From Rheum nobile (Eukaryota; Streptophyta; Magnoliopsida; Caryophyllales; Polygonaceae), in contig WOAB01000893.1 of assembly GCA_027886185.1 (NCBI GenBank), positions 2,480,001 to 2,544,000 on the forward strand: 64,000 bases of DNA, read 5' to 3'. The position numbers and the translations under genes are program-made. Position 1 is the first letter of the stretch; each line of letters starts with the position of its first letter. The notes under the pieces are model-generated. The model searched no databases. It saw only the letters and a list, made by a program, of their open reading frames with translations, and had not been told where the DNA came from. Of the stretch, positions 22,648 through 36,100 are shown in pieces.

Positions 22648-25600
22648 TCAGTCTATAGCATCCTTTCGGATGAGAATTACAAATTCTGTACTAGCTCGAA
22701 CATCTTCCAAGGAGCATCGCTGGACCGTCTTTGCTATGAAATTGGCCACCGCATTACTTTCTCGGAAGACATGAGAAATCTGCACTGAAGAAAACATTTG
22801 TAAAACACATAGGATGTCAGAAATTAAAATTTCAATATCCCATGGACAGTGCCAAATTTTATTGAGAACATTCACGATGGTCAGGTTATCGCATTCAAGA
22901 TGAATGTTGGTAATGCCCAACTCAGAGGCTTTTACCAGGGCATTTCTTACCGCTAGTGTTTCTGTTTTTAGGGGGGTTGAGATACCACATTTATCCCCAA
23001 AAAGGAAAATTGGTTTACCCGTGTTGTTCCTGAAGATGTAGCCAAAGCTAGAATCCCCATTAGATTTGGTGGATCCATCTGTATTGATTTTAATTATGTT
23101 ATCTGGTGCTTTTTCCATTTCTTTATTGGTCGTCTAGCATTGTTCATTCTCTTTGGTTTTTGTTTGTCATCTTCCAAACAGTCAGGGTTCCAGCTCTTCG
23201 TCTTATTCCAATTCTCAATTTGTTTTTTAATGTAATTTGGTACATCTTTTATGGTATTGGTATCAATTCGTTCTTCCAAAGCTTTGTTGGTTTCTATAAA
23301 ACCAAATTCCCCACCACGAAACCAAAAGGTCTATGAATTGTGATCTCTCAGTTTTTTGTCGAATTTCCTCAATTATTTCGTTGATCTTTTCATTTCCTAT
23401 GTTTATGGATCTAATGATACCATAGGTATGATGATTCATTTTCTCTATCGTTTTTAGGGTATGGTTACAATGTAATAGGAGGTGGTTCAAATCCTCTAAT
23501 TGGGCATTGCACCGGATACAGCCCTAGGGGAGTGAGACCCCTTTTTCTGCTAGTCTAGCTTTGGTCGAAAGTCCGTTTTTCATTATTTTCCAGATAAAGT
23601 TTTTAACTTTGGGATATGTGTCCATCTTCCAAATCCATGAAGAATCATATGCAATGTATCTCTTGTTTTTGTTGATTAGATCCATAGCAGAATTCGTTGA
23701 GAACCAGCCATTTTTGCTAGGTTTCTAGTATATTCTGTCATGAATATCATTCAGAGGTATAGGGATAGAGATTATTTTTTTGTTAGGTCATGTGGTAAGC
23801 ATTGTTCTATTAGGTCATTGTTCCAAGTTTTATCTGGTAACATAAAATCAGCTACCAAGGCATCCTTATTCAGGATTGACTGTGTGTTTATGGTATTACA
23901 TAAGAGGATTTTAGAGATCCAATTATCCTTCCAGAATTTATATGTTCTGTCATTACCAACTTGCCAAATCAGTCCAGATTTGAATTCATCCATGAGTTCA
24001 ATCATTTTGGACCATTGCCAAGAGCAATTTCCTTTTTTCTCGTAATGAAATATATGTTTTGTTTTCAAGTATTTTTCAGTAACAACTCTGACCCAATAAT
24101 TATTAGGCTCTGCTAGAATTTTTCATAGTAGTTTGAATTGTAGTGCTTTATTCATGTCTTTTGATTTTCGCAATCCAAGTCCTCCTTGTTGTGTCGGTTT
24201 GCATACCTTTTCCCATCCTATAAGTGGTTTATAGGAGCTATTTTTGTTCCAAAAGAAGGATCTGTTTAGCTTGTCAAGTTCATTATGTGTGTGAGTAGGC
24301 AACATAAAGCTTTGCATAAGGTAGTTTGGTCTTGATGCCAGATTGGCTTTTATTAGTGTTGTTCTTCCTGCTTGGGAGAGAGAGTTTGCTTTCCATTTAG
24401 ACAATTGTTGTTGTGTGCTAATTAGTAGATCAGCAAAGGTATTTGAGTTGACTCTACCATTAATAATAGGACAACCAAGATATTTGTCGAGGGAAATCAT
24501 ATTTGTGATTGTGAGAGTCCCTTGTATCGCTAATTTCCTTTAGTTGGTGACCTTTTTCGTGACTTGGAAAGCCGATTTATGGAAATTGACCTTTTGTCCT
24601 GAAATTTTACAGTATTCATCTACAATTTCCTTTATTTCCTTGCCGTTTTCCTGTTTAGCTTTTGAGAAGATGATAATGTCATCCGCAAAAGCCATGAAAG
24701 GAATTCTTGATCCTCGTTGAGTGATTTGGTATCCTAGTGGGTTTCGAGGTCTTTCTGATGCTTGTTAGAGTTTTCTTGCGAGGATTTCAGATCCTAGAAT
24801 AAATAGGAAAGGGGAAAGGGGGTCGCCCTGTCTGAGTCCTCTCGAGGGTTTAAAAATTTTTGTTGGCCCGTTGTTTACAAGGACTGAGAAAGATACCGTT
24901 GTAATGCATTCTTTGATCTAGTTGATAAATTTTTCATGAAATCCAAAATTTTCCATGATTTTAATAATGAAGTTCCATTCAATTCTATCATAAGCTTTTT
25001 CCATATCTAAGTTTAGGGAAATGAACCCTTCAGTTCCTTTTTTCAGTTTGAAAGAGTGAAATATTTCATGAGCAATCAATATATTGTCTTGAATGGCTCT
25101 GTTAGCAACGAAAGCTCCCTGAAGGGGGTAGATTAATTTTTCCATAGTCTGTTTGAGTCTTGTCGTTAAGATTTTTGATATGATCTTATAAATTGTAGAA
25201 CACAAACTGATAGGTCTGTAGTGATTAGTAGAATTTGGATTGTCACATTTTGGGATCAAAGAGATAAATGTGTGGTTTATTTGTTTGAGCAACTTCCCTG
25301 AGAGAAAGAAGTTTTTAACTGCTTGAATAACAAAGGGACCTACAATATCCCAATATTTTTGGTAGAATTCTGCTGTCATCCCATCAGGTCCCGGAGATTT
25401 ATCAGAGCCTATGTTAAAGACAACCTTCATAATTTCTTCAATGGATACGTTCCTTGTTAATTCTAAGTTGTCCTCTATAGAGATTTCCGAGTGAATTAAC
25501 TCAAGATTTCCCTGGAGTAGTCTCTAATTCAGATTTTCACTTTTAAACCTTTTAATGAAATCATTTCTGATTTCGTTTCTAATGTTTTCTTCTCCAGTAA

Positions 25601-26773
25601 TGCGTGTTCCCTCATGGGTTTTGATTTCTTTTATGATTTTTCTGTTTTTTCTTCCACTTGCTATTTTGTGAAAATAGCTAGCATTCGTATCAGTTAATTT
25701 GATGTGTTTAACTTTAGCTCTTTGGTTCCAGTAAACTTTTTGGAAACAAAGGAGTTTTTCTTTTTTTCTATGATCCTTATCTGTTTTTTAATAAGATCAT
25801 TTGTAGGGTGAGTACAGATCTCAGTTTGGATATTTGAAAGTTGTTTTTCAATAGTTTGTAATTGAGTAAATACATTGCCAAACATATTTTTATTCCAGAT
25901 CTTAGCATGTTTCTTGAGTAATTTTGTTTTGGATACCAAATTATACAATCTAGATCCATGAAAGTTATTTCTCCGAGCTTGTTTAACCACATTTCTAAAG
26001 TCTTTTCTAGTCATCCAGATTTTTTCAAATTTAAAAGGCTGATTTTTAAAGGATATTGTTGTGTCAAGCTCGATAGAGATGGGGCAGTGGTCTGAGTTGG
26101 TAAAAGCAAAGTGTTTAGTACATATATCAGGGTACCATTGAAGGATCTGGTGATGAATAAGTACCCTATCCAGTTTTTCATATATGTTATCGATTTTTAT
26201 TGTGTTTTTTCGCCAGGTATAGGTGTTTCCTTGAAAAGGGGTGTCCAATAGTTCACATTCATTCTTAAAATGTCGAAGTCTTGTAAATTTTGTTAAGGGT
26301 GGTATTACACCACCTAATTTTTCAGAAGGGTCTTGTATTTCATTGAGGCCTCCCATAACAATGCATGGTAGAGAACATTTTTTAATAAAAGAAATTAGTC
26401 CGTCCCAGAACGCATTTTTTCCAGATTCATTTGGTGGAGCATAAGTTAGGATTAGCATAAGATTTATGTTCGTGAGCAGGTTTGTTTACTTGATACTAAT
26501 GAATCTTGTGTCAATTTGGTCAATTTCTAGTATTTCATTTGTAAGTTGGTAGGTCTTCCACATTACACAAATGTCACCCGAGAAACCTGTAGCCGGGACA
26601 CAGAAAAATTGGTTGAATCCCGCTTTTCTCCATACTTTTTCACTTGGTTCTTTATTTGTTCTTGTTTCAAAGAGTGCAATTAATTGAATACATTCAATTT
26701 TGCAGAAAGATTCAACATCCAACCAGAATGTTTTCTTCCTAATTCCACAGCAATTCCATATTGTGATCTTCAT
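22648..26773 (-). pseudogene. LINE ORF2 (APE endonuclease, RT, zf-RVT, RNase H), broken
   Basis: Starts MKITIWNCCGIRKK at 26773, the usual apurinic-endonuclease opening. The endonuclease continues through LTYAPPNESGKN (26458 onward) and SDHCPISIEL. The reverse transcriptase starts at SPGPDGMTAEFYQ (about 25400), with HYRPISLCSTIYKI, GAFVANRAIQDN, and the catalytic FADD at 24678-24689 intact. The zinc-binding RT-associated region covers about 24070-23270. A plant-type RNase H (INTDGSTKSNGDSSFGYIF, ETLAVRNAL, ECDN) ends at 22648. Defects include a stop at about 26486, a frameshift near 25740, stops near 25524, 24916, 24768, 24540 and 24121, and many in the zinc-binding part. Plant L1s commonly carry this RNase H; it is not itself odd. 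Confidence 0.9.
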
Positions 26774-28641
26774 AAAAAATCAATTTTAATTTTGCCCCAT
26801 ATCATAAGACAGTTAGGGGACTTATTTTTATTTCTAATTAGAGTGATGTTTTTAATAGATGTAACGGCTAACGGAGGTTTAAATTCCTCTAATTTAGTTG
26901 GTTCATTTAGGTGTAGTTTTTGTTTACTATCGCAGTACTTAAATTTGTACTTAAATTTCAAGTTAAGGGACTTGAGACATAAGTAATGAGATATATATTT
27001 GTATGATATTTTTTCATAGTTCAAACATGTTATTCTTGTTCGAGATGTGTCATTCCTTCCTTTCAATAAGAGGTAACGTAGACATCCATGCAAATATACC
27101 GATTTGTTCTTAGTAGGTTTCAGATTGTATAAGGTAAAGTACATATCCTCCCAGACAAGGAGTCTAGAAGGAATTATTTTTTGGGAGATGGAGATTGCCA
27201 TATTGGAATTTCGGTTGTTCAAACGTGTTGTTATACCTGTGTTTATTCCAGCTTTGCTATTACAATCATAACAAAGACAAAAAACCCAAGATTCCTGTCG
27301 CCACCATAGCATATAGCATGAATATGGAAACTTAAAGAAAGTTGAAGATCTCATAAGAGAAGATGATGTGTTCATAAATTTGTTTGAGCCCTTCACCAGG
27401 GAGTGTGAGCAATTGGTTTGGGCATTGTCAAAGTTTTGTCTGAAGTTATTTTGTTTAATCCATAAAAAGAAGTCAGAAATGTGTTCTGGGATGAGGCTAT
27501 GATAAATAACTTTGTGTTTTGACAATCTCAGTGTTTCATGTACACATGCGTTAGTTCCAAAAATATCATCCAAAACATTCTTAGCAGATAACTGCACAAT
27601 TTTGTCACTTGGCTCAACAATGAACAAAAATTTGCTCAAGCTCAAATATAAATCATAATTGGTCATATAGGTCGACCTCCATAAGAGATTATTCATGGGG
27701 CATGTTGCCATATTCTGTTTGGTATTCAAAGGATCACATTTTCCTGGTTTATTGGCTTGGGAGCCAACTCCAAACTTCCACAATTGATTGTTCAAGAAAA
27801 GCTTATGTTTGTTCAGAGTTTTACAGTAACTAACTGTACTAAGGAAACCAGTTTCAGAAAACCAGATTAAGCAGTGAAGCAAACTCCCACTTTCATAGCA
27901 ACAGTCAGGAATCCAAACATAAAATGACTGGGAGATAATAAAGCAAGTAGAGCTAAACGCTCTACTAATACATTTATCACAGAAATTGTAGTTCGCAAAG
28001 TTCAAATTCAGATTAATCATAAGGTTCCAAGGTTGAAGCAACCAATTGCATTTATTCAGCCTTGAAGACAGGAAAATTTCATGTACAATATAATGTCTTA
28101 TAAAAACAACAGACACATTTGTAACATGAACAAGGCCCTTGATCAGGGGAAAAAGACATTCATGAGACATAAGCAACGAATGTGTTTGTTCATTGAAGAT
28201 TTTCATCCTTCTCAGAGAGACAAGGTCATGATTCATGGAAAAGAGATCGTAGTGAGTTTTGCTCAAGGTATGATTGTTCAAAGAGTAACATTTGTTCAGC
28301 CTGGCCAGATTGTTCACAGTCTGAAGAGGATCTCTCTTGGTTGAGATTATAGTTTGTGAGTTGATGAAGCTAAGCATATCCTTTAAAGGGTTGTTGAGCC
28401 AAGTGTGGGTTACACAAGCCAAAAACCTGTAAGAAGTCATAGTAATAACAGCAAGGAGAATCAAGCAAATAAGCAGGTTCTCAGTGTCAGAGAAGCATTC
28501 AGTGTTCAATTTTTTCATGTGGTCTGTCCAACAAAAGTGTTCAATGTGGAAGGAACACATAATCCTAAAGGACACAATGTTGTTCAAGGGGTTCACCTGG
28601 ACAGCAAAAGGGTAAACAATACTACCCCCAAATCTAAACAT
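26770..28641 (-). CDS. LINE ORF1-position protein, no recognised domain
   Basis: A frame open for 623 codons from the first ATG (28641); it stays open up to a TAA at 28699-28701. Its TGA overlaps the ORF2 start codon as ATGA (26770-26773), an arrangement suited to termination-reinitiation. The position is that of LINE ORF1, the RNA-binding protein. I see neither the usual DUF4283-like core nor a CCHC knuckle. Instead it is rich in Asn, Ser, Leu, Cys and His, has a hydrophobic stretch (LLICLILLAVITMTSYRF) and a lysine-rich tail (KFKYKFKYCDSKQK). An opening of this length in AT-rich DNA is very unlikely by chance, yet ORF2 beside it is decayed. Confidence 0.55.
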   Translation of the reverse strand: MFRFGGSIVYPFAVQVNPLNNIVSFRIMCSFHIEHFCWTDHMKKLNTECFSDTENLLICLILLAVITMTSYRFLACVTHTWLNNPLKDMLSFINSQTIISTKRDPLQTVNNLARLNKCYSLNNHTLSKTHYDLFSMNHDLVSLRRMKIFNEQTHSLLMSHECLFPLIKGLVHVTNVSVVFIRHYIVHEIFLSSRLNKCNWLLQPWNLMINLNLNFANYNFCDKCISRAFSSTCFIISQSFYVWIPDCCYESGSLLHCLIWFSETGFLSTVSYCKTLNKHKLFLNNQLWKFGVGSQANKPGKCDPLNTKQNMATCPMNNLLWRSTYMTNYDLYLSLSKFLFIVEPSDKIVQLSAKNVLDDIFGTNACVHETLRLSKHKVIYHSLIPEHISDFFLWIKQNNFRQNFDNAQTNCSHSLVKGSNKFMNTSSSLMRSSTFFKFPYSCYMLWWRQESWVFCLCYDCNSKAGINTGITTRLNNRNSNMAISISQKIIPSRLLVWEDMYFTLYNLKPTKNKSVYLHGCLRYLLLKGRNDTSRTRITCLNYEKISYKYISHYLCLKSLNLKFKYKFKYCDSKQKLHLNEPTKLEEFKPPLAVTSIKNITLIRNKNKSPNCLMIWGKIKIDFL

Positions 28642-28701
28642 AGAAGAGTGAAATTGGATCTCCCCTATGTGGATCGAGAGTGAGCAAGTATTATTCAATT
28701 A

Positions 28702-29456
28702 ACAATGATTCAGATTCAGATAATAAGGTTTAAGATCTGCAAACAAGATAAAGGTGAGGAAAGCAAAAAGAGACAAGGGAAAGGGAAGAACATACCTGGA
28801 AAGCAGGTTCCACGAAGATTCAGGGAGCAAGGGCCTGAAAGGAAACCTCCTCCAGATCCAATCCTGCACAGTAGGGGCTAGGTCATGGGCAGTCGAGCAG
28901 CACCAAGGCTCCTCCTGCAGCCGGCGCCAAAAAAGGGGAGCACCCCAAAGAGTCAGCACCCTCCTAACAGCAAAGGCGGTCTTGGACAGCAAGGTGTGCT
29001 TGGATTTTCCCTTCCTCGCACCAGGGGGCCATTACCTTCACCCGCTTCAGACCAACACTCCCAGGGGCCAGGATCCCAGGCCAGAACCAGGAAGCAACAA
29101 CTAAAGCGCGATGAAGAGTGGATTAGGGGCGAACGAGTCCACCGATTTAAGCTTGGGGCCAGGTAGCCGCAAAACTCAACACTAGCACAAGGAAGGTTGA
29201 GGTCACTCCCCAGATCGGCCCAGGTTTCCGTCTCTCTCTTAGTGAGACTGGTTCTTGCAGCGATCTGGAGAAAAAGAGAAACAAGGGTGACATATTGGTC
29301 GAAGGAATCGTGCTCAGGCTTGAGATGGAGGAGCAAGGAGAGGCAGAAGGGTTCAAAGCTCGGCGGCGGCCAAGCAAAAAGAGGGGTTTCAGGGATCGGT
29401 TTCTAGTTAGAGAAAGGGAGCGTTTTAGGGTTCCTTTTCGTTTTCATTTTCAAGCT
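28702..29456 (-). promoter_or_regulatory. LINE 5' leader
   Basis: GC-richer than the element's body and without a conserved frame. It starts at the TSD with AGCTTGAAAATGAAAACG. By analogy with plant L1s it should contain the internal Pol II promoter. No specific element can be pointed to. Confidence 0.5.
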
Positions 29457-29748
29457 ATATTAAGAAAGTCATTGAATGTGTTTTGAAAATCTAATTTTTT
29501 TCTCAATTTAATCATTCACTATCCTCTATAACCAATAGATGGAGAGAGAAAAAATCAACATAACCAAATTCTAATACAAATTTAAGAACTATATGTGATA
29601 AATTGTTTTAAAATCCTATAAAGACAAATATTTAAGAATAAAATTTAAAGGTTAAAAGGAAAAATAAATCTAAATGGAGGGAGTACGTATCAATTATCAA
29701 GAAGCTACTTATGAATAGTTATCTATAGTTTCAAACTTTCATAAGATA

Positions 29749-29776
29749 CTAGTGTAATACCCGTGTCTTGCACGGG
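29749..29776 (-). terminator. Helitron 3' terminus: hairpin plus CTAG
   Basis: A 6-bp GC-rich stem (CCCGTG/CACGGG) with a 5-nt loop, 7 nt before the terminal CTAG. This is the structure that ends rolling-circle transposition in Helitrons. Confidence 0.88.
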
Positions 29777-30105
29777 ATTTGTTTATTTTTTCTTACATTT
29801 GTAATAAACATATTTTTAAATTATGGATGAGTGATTGGGTGGATATTTTTTTTAGTTATTTGAATAAAACATGAATAAACGAACATTAAACTGTCATCAA
29901 GATATACAAAAGACTAATTATATAAAGAGAGACGACACTCTCCATAACTTTATTAATAGTAAAATTGGCTAATTAGTGTTTCAAATAGATATAGCCACAC
30001 AACTTACATCAATACTACTAAAAAATGCAAAAATTACTAAAAATGATCATAAAACACATGAGAATGAAGCAAAAAACACTAAATGTGGAACGATGTTCAA
30101 AATAA

Positions 30106-33100
30106 CTACAAATTATTAAAAACTTCCTTGTATACTACATTGGTTGTAGTATTATACCTCTTCTTGTCTTTGTCGCAAATCAATATCTTCAAACCTTTCT
30201 TGCTAGTTACCCTTGACGATGCAATATAAAACTGACCATGACTGAAAACAGGACGTGGAAGATACAAACCAACATTTGCAAGAGATTGGCCTTGGCTTTT
30301 GTTTATGGTCATAGCAAAACATACACTTAAGGGAAATTGTCTCCGTTGAAACTTGAAAGGGAATGAAGTGTCTGATGGTGACATTATCATGCGAGGAATC
30401 AACACAGTATGTCCGATATTGTTGCTTGAGATAATTCGCCCTTGTATAACATGACTGCCAAGTTGCGTGGTGATCAGTCTCGTCCCATTGCATAAACCTA
30501 AAGATTGATCAATATTTCGGAGCAGCAAAATAGGCACACCAACCTTTAGTTTGAGGACATGATTTGGCAGACCAGAACATCTCAGACTGTTCAAAAAATC
30601 AGACGTATAAATACTCGCATCATCGTCTTTAACAGAACCTGCCTTGCACAGACTATCAGAGCTGAGATATATCTTTTCATCACCAGACAAAGCAGACAAT
30701 ATATATTCATTAACTTTATCTACCTCTTCGTGTGTTGGAGCAAGAATGGCTTGTTCTTCAAAGTATACAGGACACAACTAATCTTCCATTAAAGAGGGAT
30801 AAACAGATTTAACAACTGCTGGAATCGGATCTAAATCATAATCCTTGACCAATAGTACGTTCATCGGGGATTTCTATTTACGCTTCTCCATCATTATCAA
30901 CACCTGCAGTCCCATTTCCAATGCTTAATATCCATTCTGAAAATTCTTTTGCCTCTTGGATCTGAGATTCAGATATACCTTGTTGAATCCTCATGTTCCT
31001 TGTCAGCATAAGAACTTTGCAATGATGCCACAAATAAGAGGAATTAATTGTAGCAAAAACAACATCTTCCATGCTCCCTTTTGAGATAACGAGTAGGATT
31101 TGCCTAAAGTCTCCACCAAATACTAAGACTTTTCCTCCAAAAGGCTGTTATAAACTAAGAGGATTTGTAGTTCGTAAAATATCTCGTAATGTCATGTCTA
31201 AAGCTTCAAAACAATACTATTCGTCATGACTGCTTCATCCCAGATAATAAGTTTGGTGGCACATATCAACTCAGATAATTCCGTACCTGAACATATATGA
31301 CACGTTGAATCCTCATTAACTTGCAAAGGTATTTTAAACCTCGAACGAGCAGTTCTGCCGCCGGGTATTAGGAGAGCTGCATTTCCACTTGAAGCAACGG
31401 TAAGCACTATTTTACCTTTTGACCTTAAAGCCGCCGAAAGTGCCCTCCATATATACGTTTTGCCTGTACCACCATAACCATATAAAAAGAAGACACCCCC
31501 GTTATTTGATAAAACAGCATTCATGATCTCATCGTACACCCCTTTTTGCTCCATTGTAAATCTAGAGAGTAATTGTGAATGTTCCTCGGCTAGAGATGAT
31601 TTATCATATCGATGTTCATCTTGTATAAGCTTGTTGAAACCTTCAGATATGAGGCTTGAATCTACAGAAGGCATGGTTTTATAGTGACTCAAACTACTAC
31701 CATTTTGTCGTAATAACTTGTCAATTTCGGCAAGAGCGTAGTTTTGTAACTGCTCATCAGTAACATGCAAATCTGCATATAAATATAATTCACATGTCAT
31801 TACAATTACATGAGTACAATATATTATGCCAAAAACTATAGCAAATATTATGATCAAGTACAAAACCTTAAATAAATACATACCATTAATCCGTAGAATT
31901 CGCCTCTGTTTATTGGCAATGTCATCTGCTAAAAGTCTCCATGTTTGTTGCCAAACAAACTCTGGTTTTGCCATACAATCAGACACCAAAAGAAATACAA
32001 ATAGACTCCTAATGTAGTTTGTTGATCCCTAATAACTTGCTTCAGTTATACCATCAATATATTCTCTGTCATCATCTAACAACCCCAATGCATAACAAGC
32101 TTCTTTAAATGTACTATAAATTGAACCTTCAACAGTCCTTAAATCTTCATAGCATGTTGGTCCTTTTATATGATTCAACAAAATTCTAAGATAGTACTTC
32201 TCGCCAGTACCAGGAGCTACATGATAAATCCTGCCAACAGAACCACCCTTGACACGTTTTTTCCAATGCCTAGTTGAAGCAACCCAAACAAATTTATCTG
32301 GAAATTCAGAATAAGTCAAATCTTTAGCTTCGGGAAACTTTTTGTTAGCCTCCATCCATTGCAGAAACATTGATCTATCACTTTCATGATCATTTAAGAC
32401 ATCATCAATAGGATCATTATCATTAAACAAAACGCTTTCCTCGCCGGGAAGATGCAAATTCAAACGTTGAACAACAGGAGTCCTGTAATGAATATCAAAG
32501 CCAAAAATCCTCCAAGCCGCTTCACACGCAGATACATACCGAGCGGTGTAGTAGTTTTTAATTTCGTCCATGCAATTATCACCGACATTGTTTGCATCAG
32601 AGTTTGTAATTGCAACAGTGATGCGATCATGGCCTTTATTTATGTACTTGAACAGATACTTGATAGAGCCCGATCGGTTGCACCATTCAACATTTATATG
32701 TGCATTGTATTTTAGTAGAAGAAATGCATTGTACGGAACCACATACCGATTATCAAGGGGAACTCCACTTTTTTCTATCGTTCTACCATCGTCACGTCTT
32801 CTGTACACAGGGTAGCCATCGTCATCAACAAAAGTCTGGTCAATAATTTTTTTGGGAAAGTACTTTCTACACTTTCCATCAGCCATACAAGGAGACGATG
32901 GTTTAGAAGCTCCGCATGGACCATGCATCATGAAATTTCTCACAATATCGAATAAATCAGCATCCTCAGTTGGGTGTGGAATTTCTGCAGAAATGACCGA
33001 ATCTATATCTGAAGTAGTTGGCAACTTAGATTCCTTGTACAAGAATAATAAAATATGTGCATGTGGCAGACCACGCTTTTGGAATTCAATTGTGTAAATA

Positions 33101-36100
33101 ACTGCAAAATATTCATAAGTCAAAGATACAAATTCAAGTTAATTAATCCATTTTAAAAAAGCCAAAAAAAATACATTTAATAGAATATAACATGTCGGAA
33201 AAATAAACATATTTTATACACATGTAAACAATAACTTAAATGAGGACAGTAAAATAGAAATTACCTGAAGTAACCTTGCCAAAAAATTTGTTTACTTTGA
33301 AATCTTTGATCATGGACTCCAGTTTCATGTGGAATACTCTACATATAATGTCTGGTCGATCCTCTGGTTGTAGACCCCTTTCTTCACAAAACTTGACAAT
33401 TTCAGGCCATTTTGAATTGCATGTGAATGTTATGAATATATCTGGATAACCATGGTGTTTGCATATTGCCATTGCATCTTGATAGTTCTGCTGCATATAT
33501 CTAGGACCACCCGTAAATGAAGATGGCAACACTATTCGCTTTCCAGATGATGTCGGTGCTGTATGACCCTTGCTCGTTGCTGAAGCAAGATTTGTATATA
33601 AATCAGTACGTATGTTCTTCTGATGATATCGATGATAGTTCAACCTTTCTGATTCAATCATTGTGTAAACATCAACCAAAAATTGCTGATACAACTTTCT
33701 AGATGACCTCAGAATTCCGGCTTCGCCTCGACGCTCTTGAATTCGAAACTGAATGAATTCTTTTAACGTAACCCTTGACCTCTTCCTTGCAGAAGTGTTG
33801 CACCTTTCACTTAAATCAATATCAGTCCGATACCCGTCCTCACCATAAGGGAATGCCAACGGATATTGAAGAGCAAGATACGAAGGATGTAATTCGTGAA
33901 TCCGCTGTAACTGACCAGACCTTGTATGAAGTATAATGTCCCTGGGTTGATAACTTGTATCATTATCATCGAGAATAATAGCAGCAACCTCTGAACTCGT
34001 CGGGAGATTATATCTCCGCCCATCAGTGTTTCTATTGCTAAGCAGTCGTAACTTCATATCTCTAACACCTTCATCCTTAAAACGATCTCTGGCCGTTCTA
34101 AATGCTTTTGCATGGGGGTTGTGTTGATCTATCATCTTTCTCAACTCAATCACAAGCGATTCATCAACTTTTTTGACTCTAGAGCTGCAATAAATAAAGA
34201 TCAACGTGCAAGCTTAATATTAAAGAATAACGTTATATAACAATACGCGGTACCAAAAAAATTATGTAATTGACATACCTTATCGCATTGATTCTGTTTG
34301 AATCCTCATTTTCAGTATCATATATATATAGTTGGGAAAACTTTGGAGTTGTGCCCGACACTGGTAACAAACTCCCTATTCTGTGAAAATTCTGACCATG
34401 CATTCTGTAACAATACGTTCCACGACCTTTCGTGATTGGTGACACAGTTCCTCCCAAAGAGGTGAAAGCAAACATCATATTGTAAGCTATAATGTTCTCA
34501 CAAAATTGTTTGCTTTTTGGATGCTTATTTGTCAAATTTTTTCAACAACGGCGGTGGCTCTTGTAGCAATGGGAGCTCAATTTTTCCTTTCATGCAACAT
34601 AAGGAAGATATATGACATATATCTTCGCTTGAAGAGTTTTGTGTGTTTATTCTTTCAGCATGCCATAGCAATGCCCCACAATTCATACATTCATACACTG
34701 GTTCACTGTGATCGATGTATTGAACTATAACATATTAATGAGTGTTAAAGAATGGACAAAAATATTATAACTTTTTAGAAAAAATATACAATAGACTTAC
34801 CTGAGTTACCAGTATGATTTCTTGTTCTTCTATTCGTCACTGTAACAGGAATTGTACCGTTGCTCATTGTTATATATAGAGAATAAAGGTTGAACAAATA
34901 AACTGTAACATATATATTAAATATACAAAATTTTGCTTATTTTAACGTATTTTATGTTCATATACTAATTGTAACAATTCGAATGAAATGAAAAATAGCA
35001 TCCTTCTAAGCATTAAAAAAATATGATATTAGTTTAAAAAATACCTATATTTTGCAATGTAGATGAACACTCGGGCAAAGCAGATGAATTAGTGGTTGAT
35101 GAAATTGAGATATGTAAGTGGTCATATTTTTGAACAATGAAATAATTTTTAACATATATGAATATCCAAATAAATAACAACCTAACTTTCATTAAGGATT
35201 TAGCATAAACTTAAGGGGTTTTTCCTAACCTGGTTCATTTACTGGTGTTCCATGCCTCTTATGTCTAAGCACATTCATTCTCAACATCCTCTTACATCGA
35301 GCTAATTTTTCAATGAAAAATAATTACAATTATTCAAATGCAATAACTCAATCAATTAATATTTCCTCATTACCATCATACATTGTTCAACATTTGTTAT
35401 GTCAACTTGATTAGTAAGACTTGTGTTATGTAAAGGAGCTGCAAAATACATACATATATCATAGTACACATACTGATATAAGACAAAAGTAATATTATAC
35501 TTAGTAAAACGGCTTGATAAAACAATAATCTGGTACCATAGTTTTCCTTGTCATTTAGTCTTGTAGGTATAACTGAGTTAGTAGTGATTTGATCCGCTTT
35601 TGATAAATGCAAATCCATTGGCGTAAGATTATCGGACACTACATAAAAACACATATAGTAATTTCATTTATTATATAAATACATATAATAAAAGGTTACA
35701 AAATAACAACTATGTTGTACGCGTAAGCACTTTTTATAAAGGTTGAACAAATAAATTGAAACATATATATAATAGGCTCAAATGGGCTTATTGTAACTTA
35801 TATTATGGACATTACAATATATTTATAACAATCATAATGTCATGGAAAACATGATATTATTATGGATATAAACCATAAAACAAATGATTTTAATTATAAA
35901 ATTACCTAAATTTGGTAATGTAGATGAACACTCTGCCAACGCAGATGAATTGGTAGTTCCTGAAATAAAAATATGTAATTGATCATATATTTTGAATAAT
36001 GCGGAATGTATATTCATCTCTAATTACATGCAAGGGAAAAAATTTCATTAAGGATTTAAAAGTAAATTAAAGATCTTTTTGCTAACCTGATTCAATTAAT

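Larger units (their letters stand above)
22599..29456 (-). mobile_element. L1-type LINE retrotransposon, near full length
   Basis: 6.86-kb insertion flanked by the 17-bp duplication ATATTAAGAAAGTCATT (22582-22598 and 29457-29473). On the minus strand it begins with a GC-rich leader (29456 to about 28700). ORF1 follows, then ORF2 with endonuclease, reverse transcriptase, zinc-binding and RNase H parts, and a short poly-A tail (poly-T at 22597-22604). Full-length 5' structure is rare for LINE copies. ORF2 holds several stops and at least one frameshift, so the copy is no longer autonomous. Confidence 0.92.
22538..29683. mobile_element. Stowaway MITE, split by the LINE
   Basis: The left end is CTCCCTCCGTTCATTTTTAT (from 22538) and the right end is its inverted counterpart, ...AAATGGAGGGAG (to 29683). 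Each is flanked by the TA target duplication (22536-22537 and 29684-29685). These are the canonical Tc1/mariner Stowaway ends. Removing the LINE and one TSD copy leaves a MITE of about 290 bp. The halves are 22538-22598 and 29457-29683. Confidence 0.88.

Noticed and set aside
28754..29406. Plus-strand open frames of up to 116 codons
   Set aside because: Antisense shadows of the GC-rich LINE leader.
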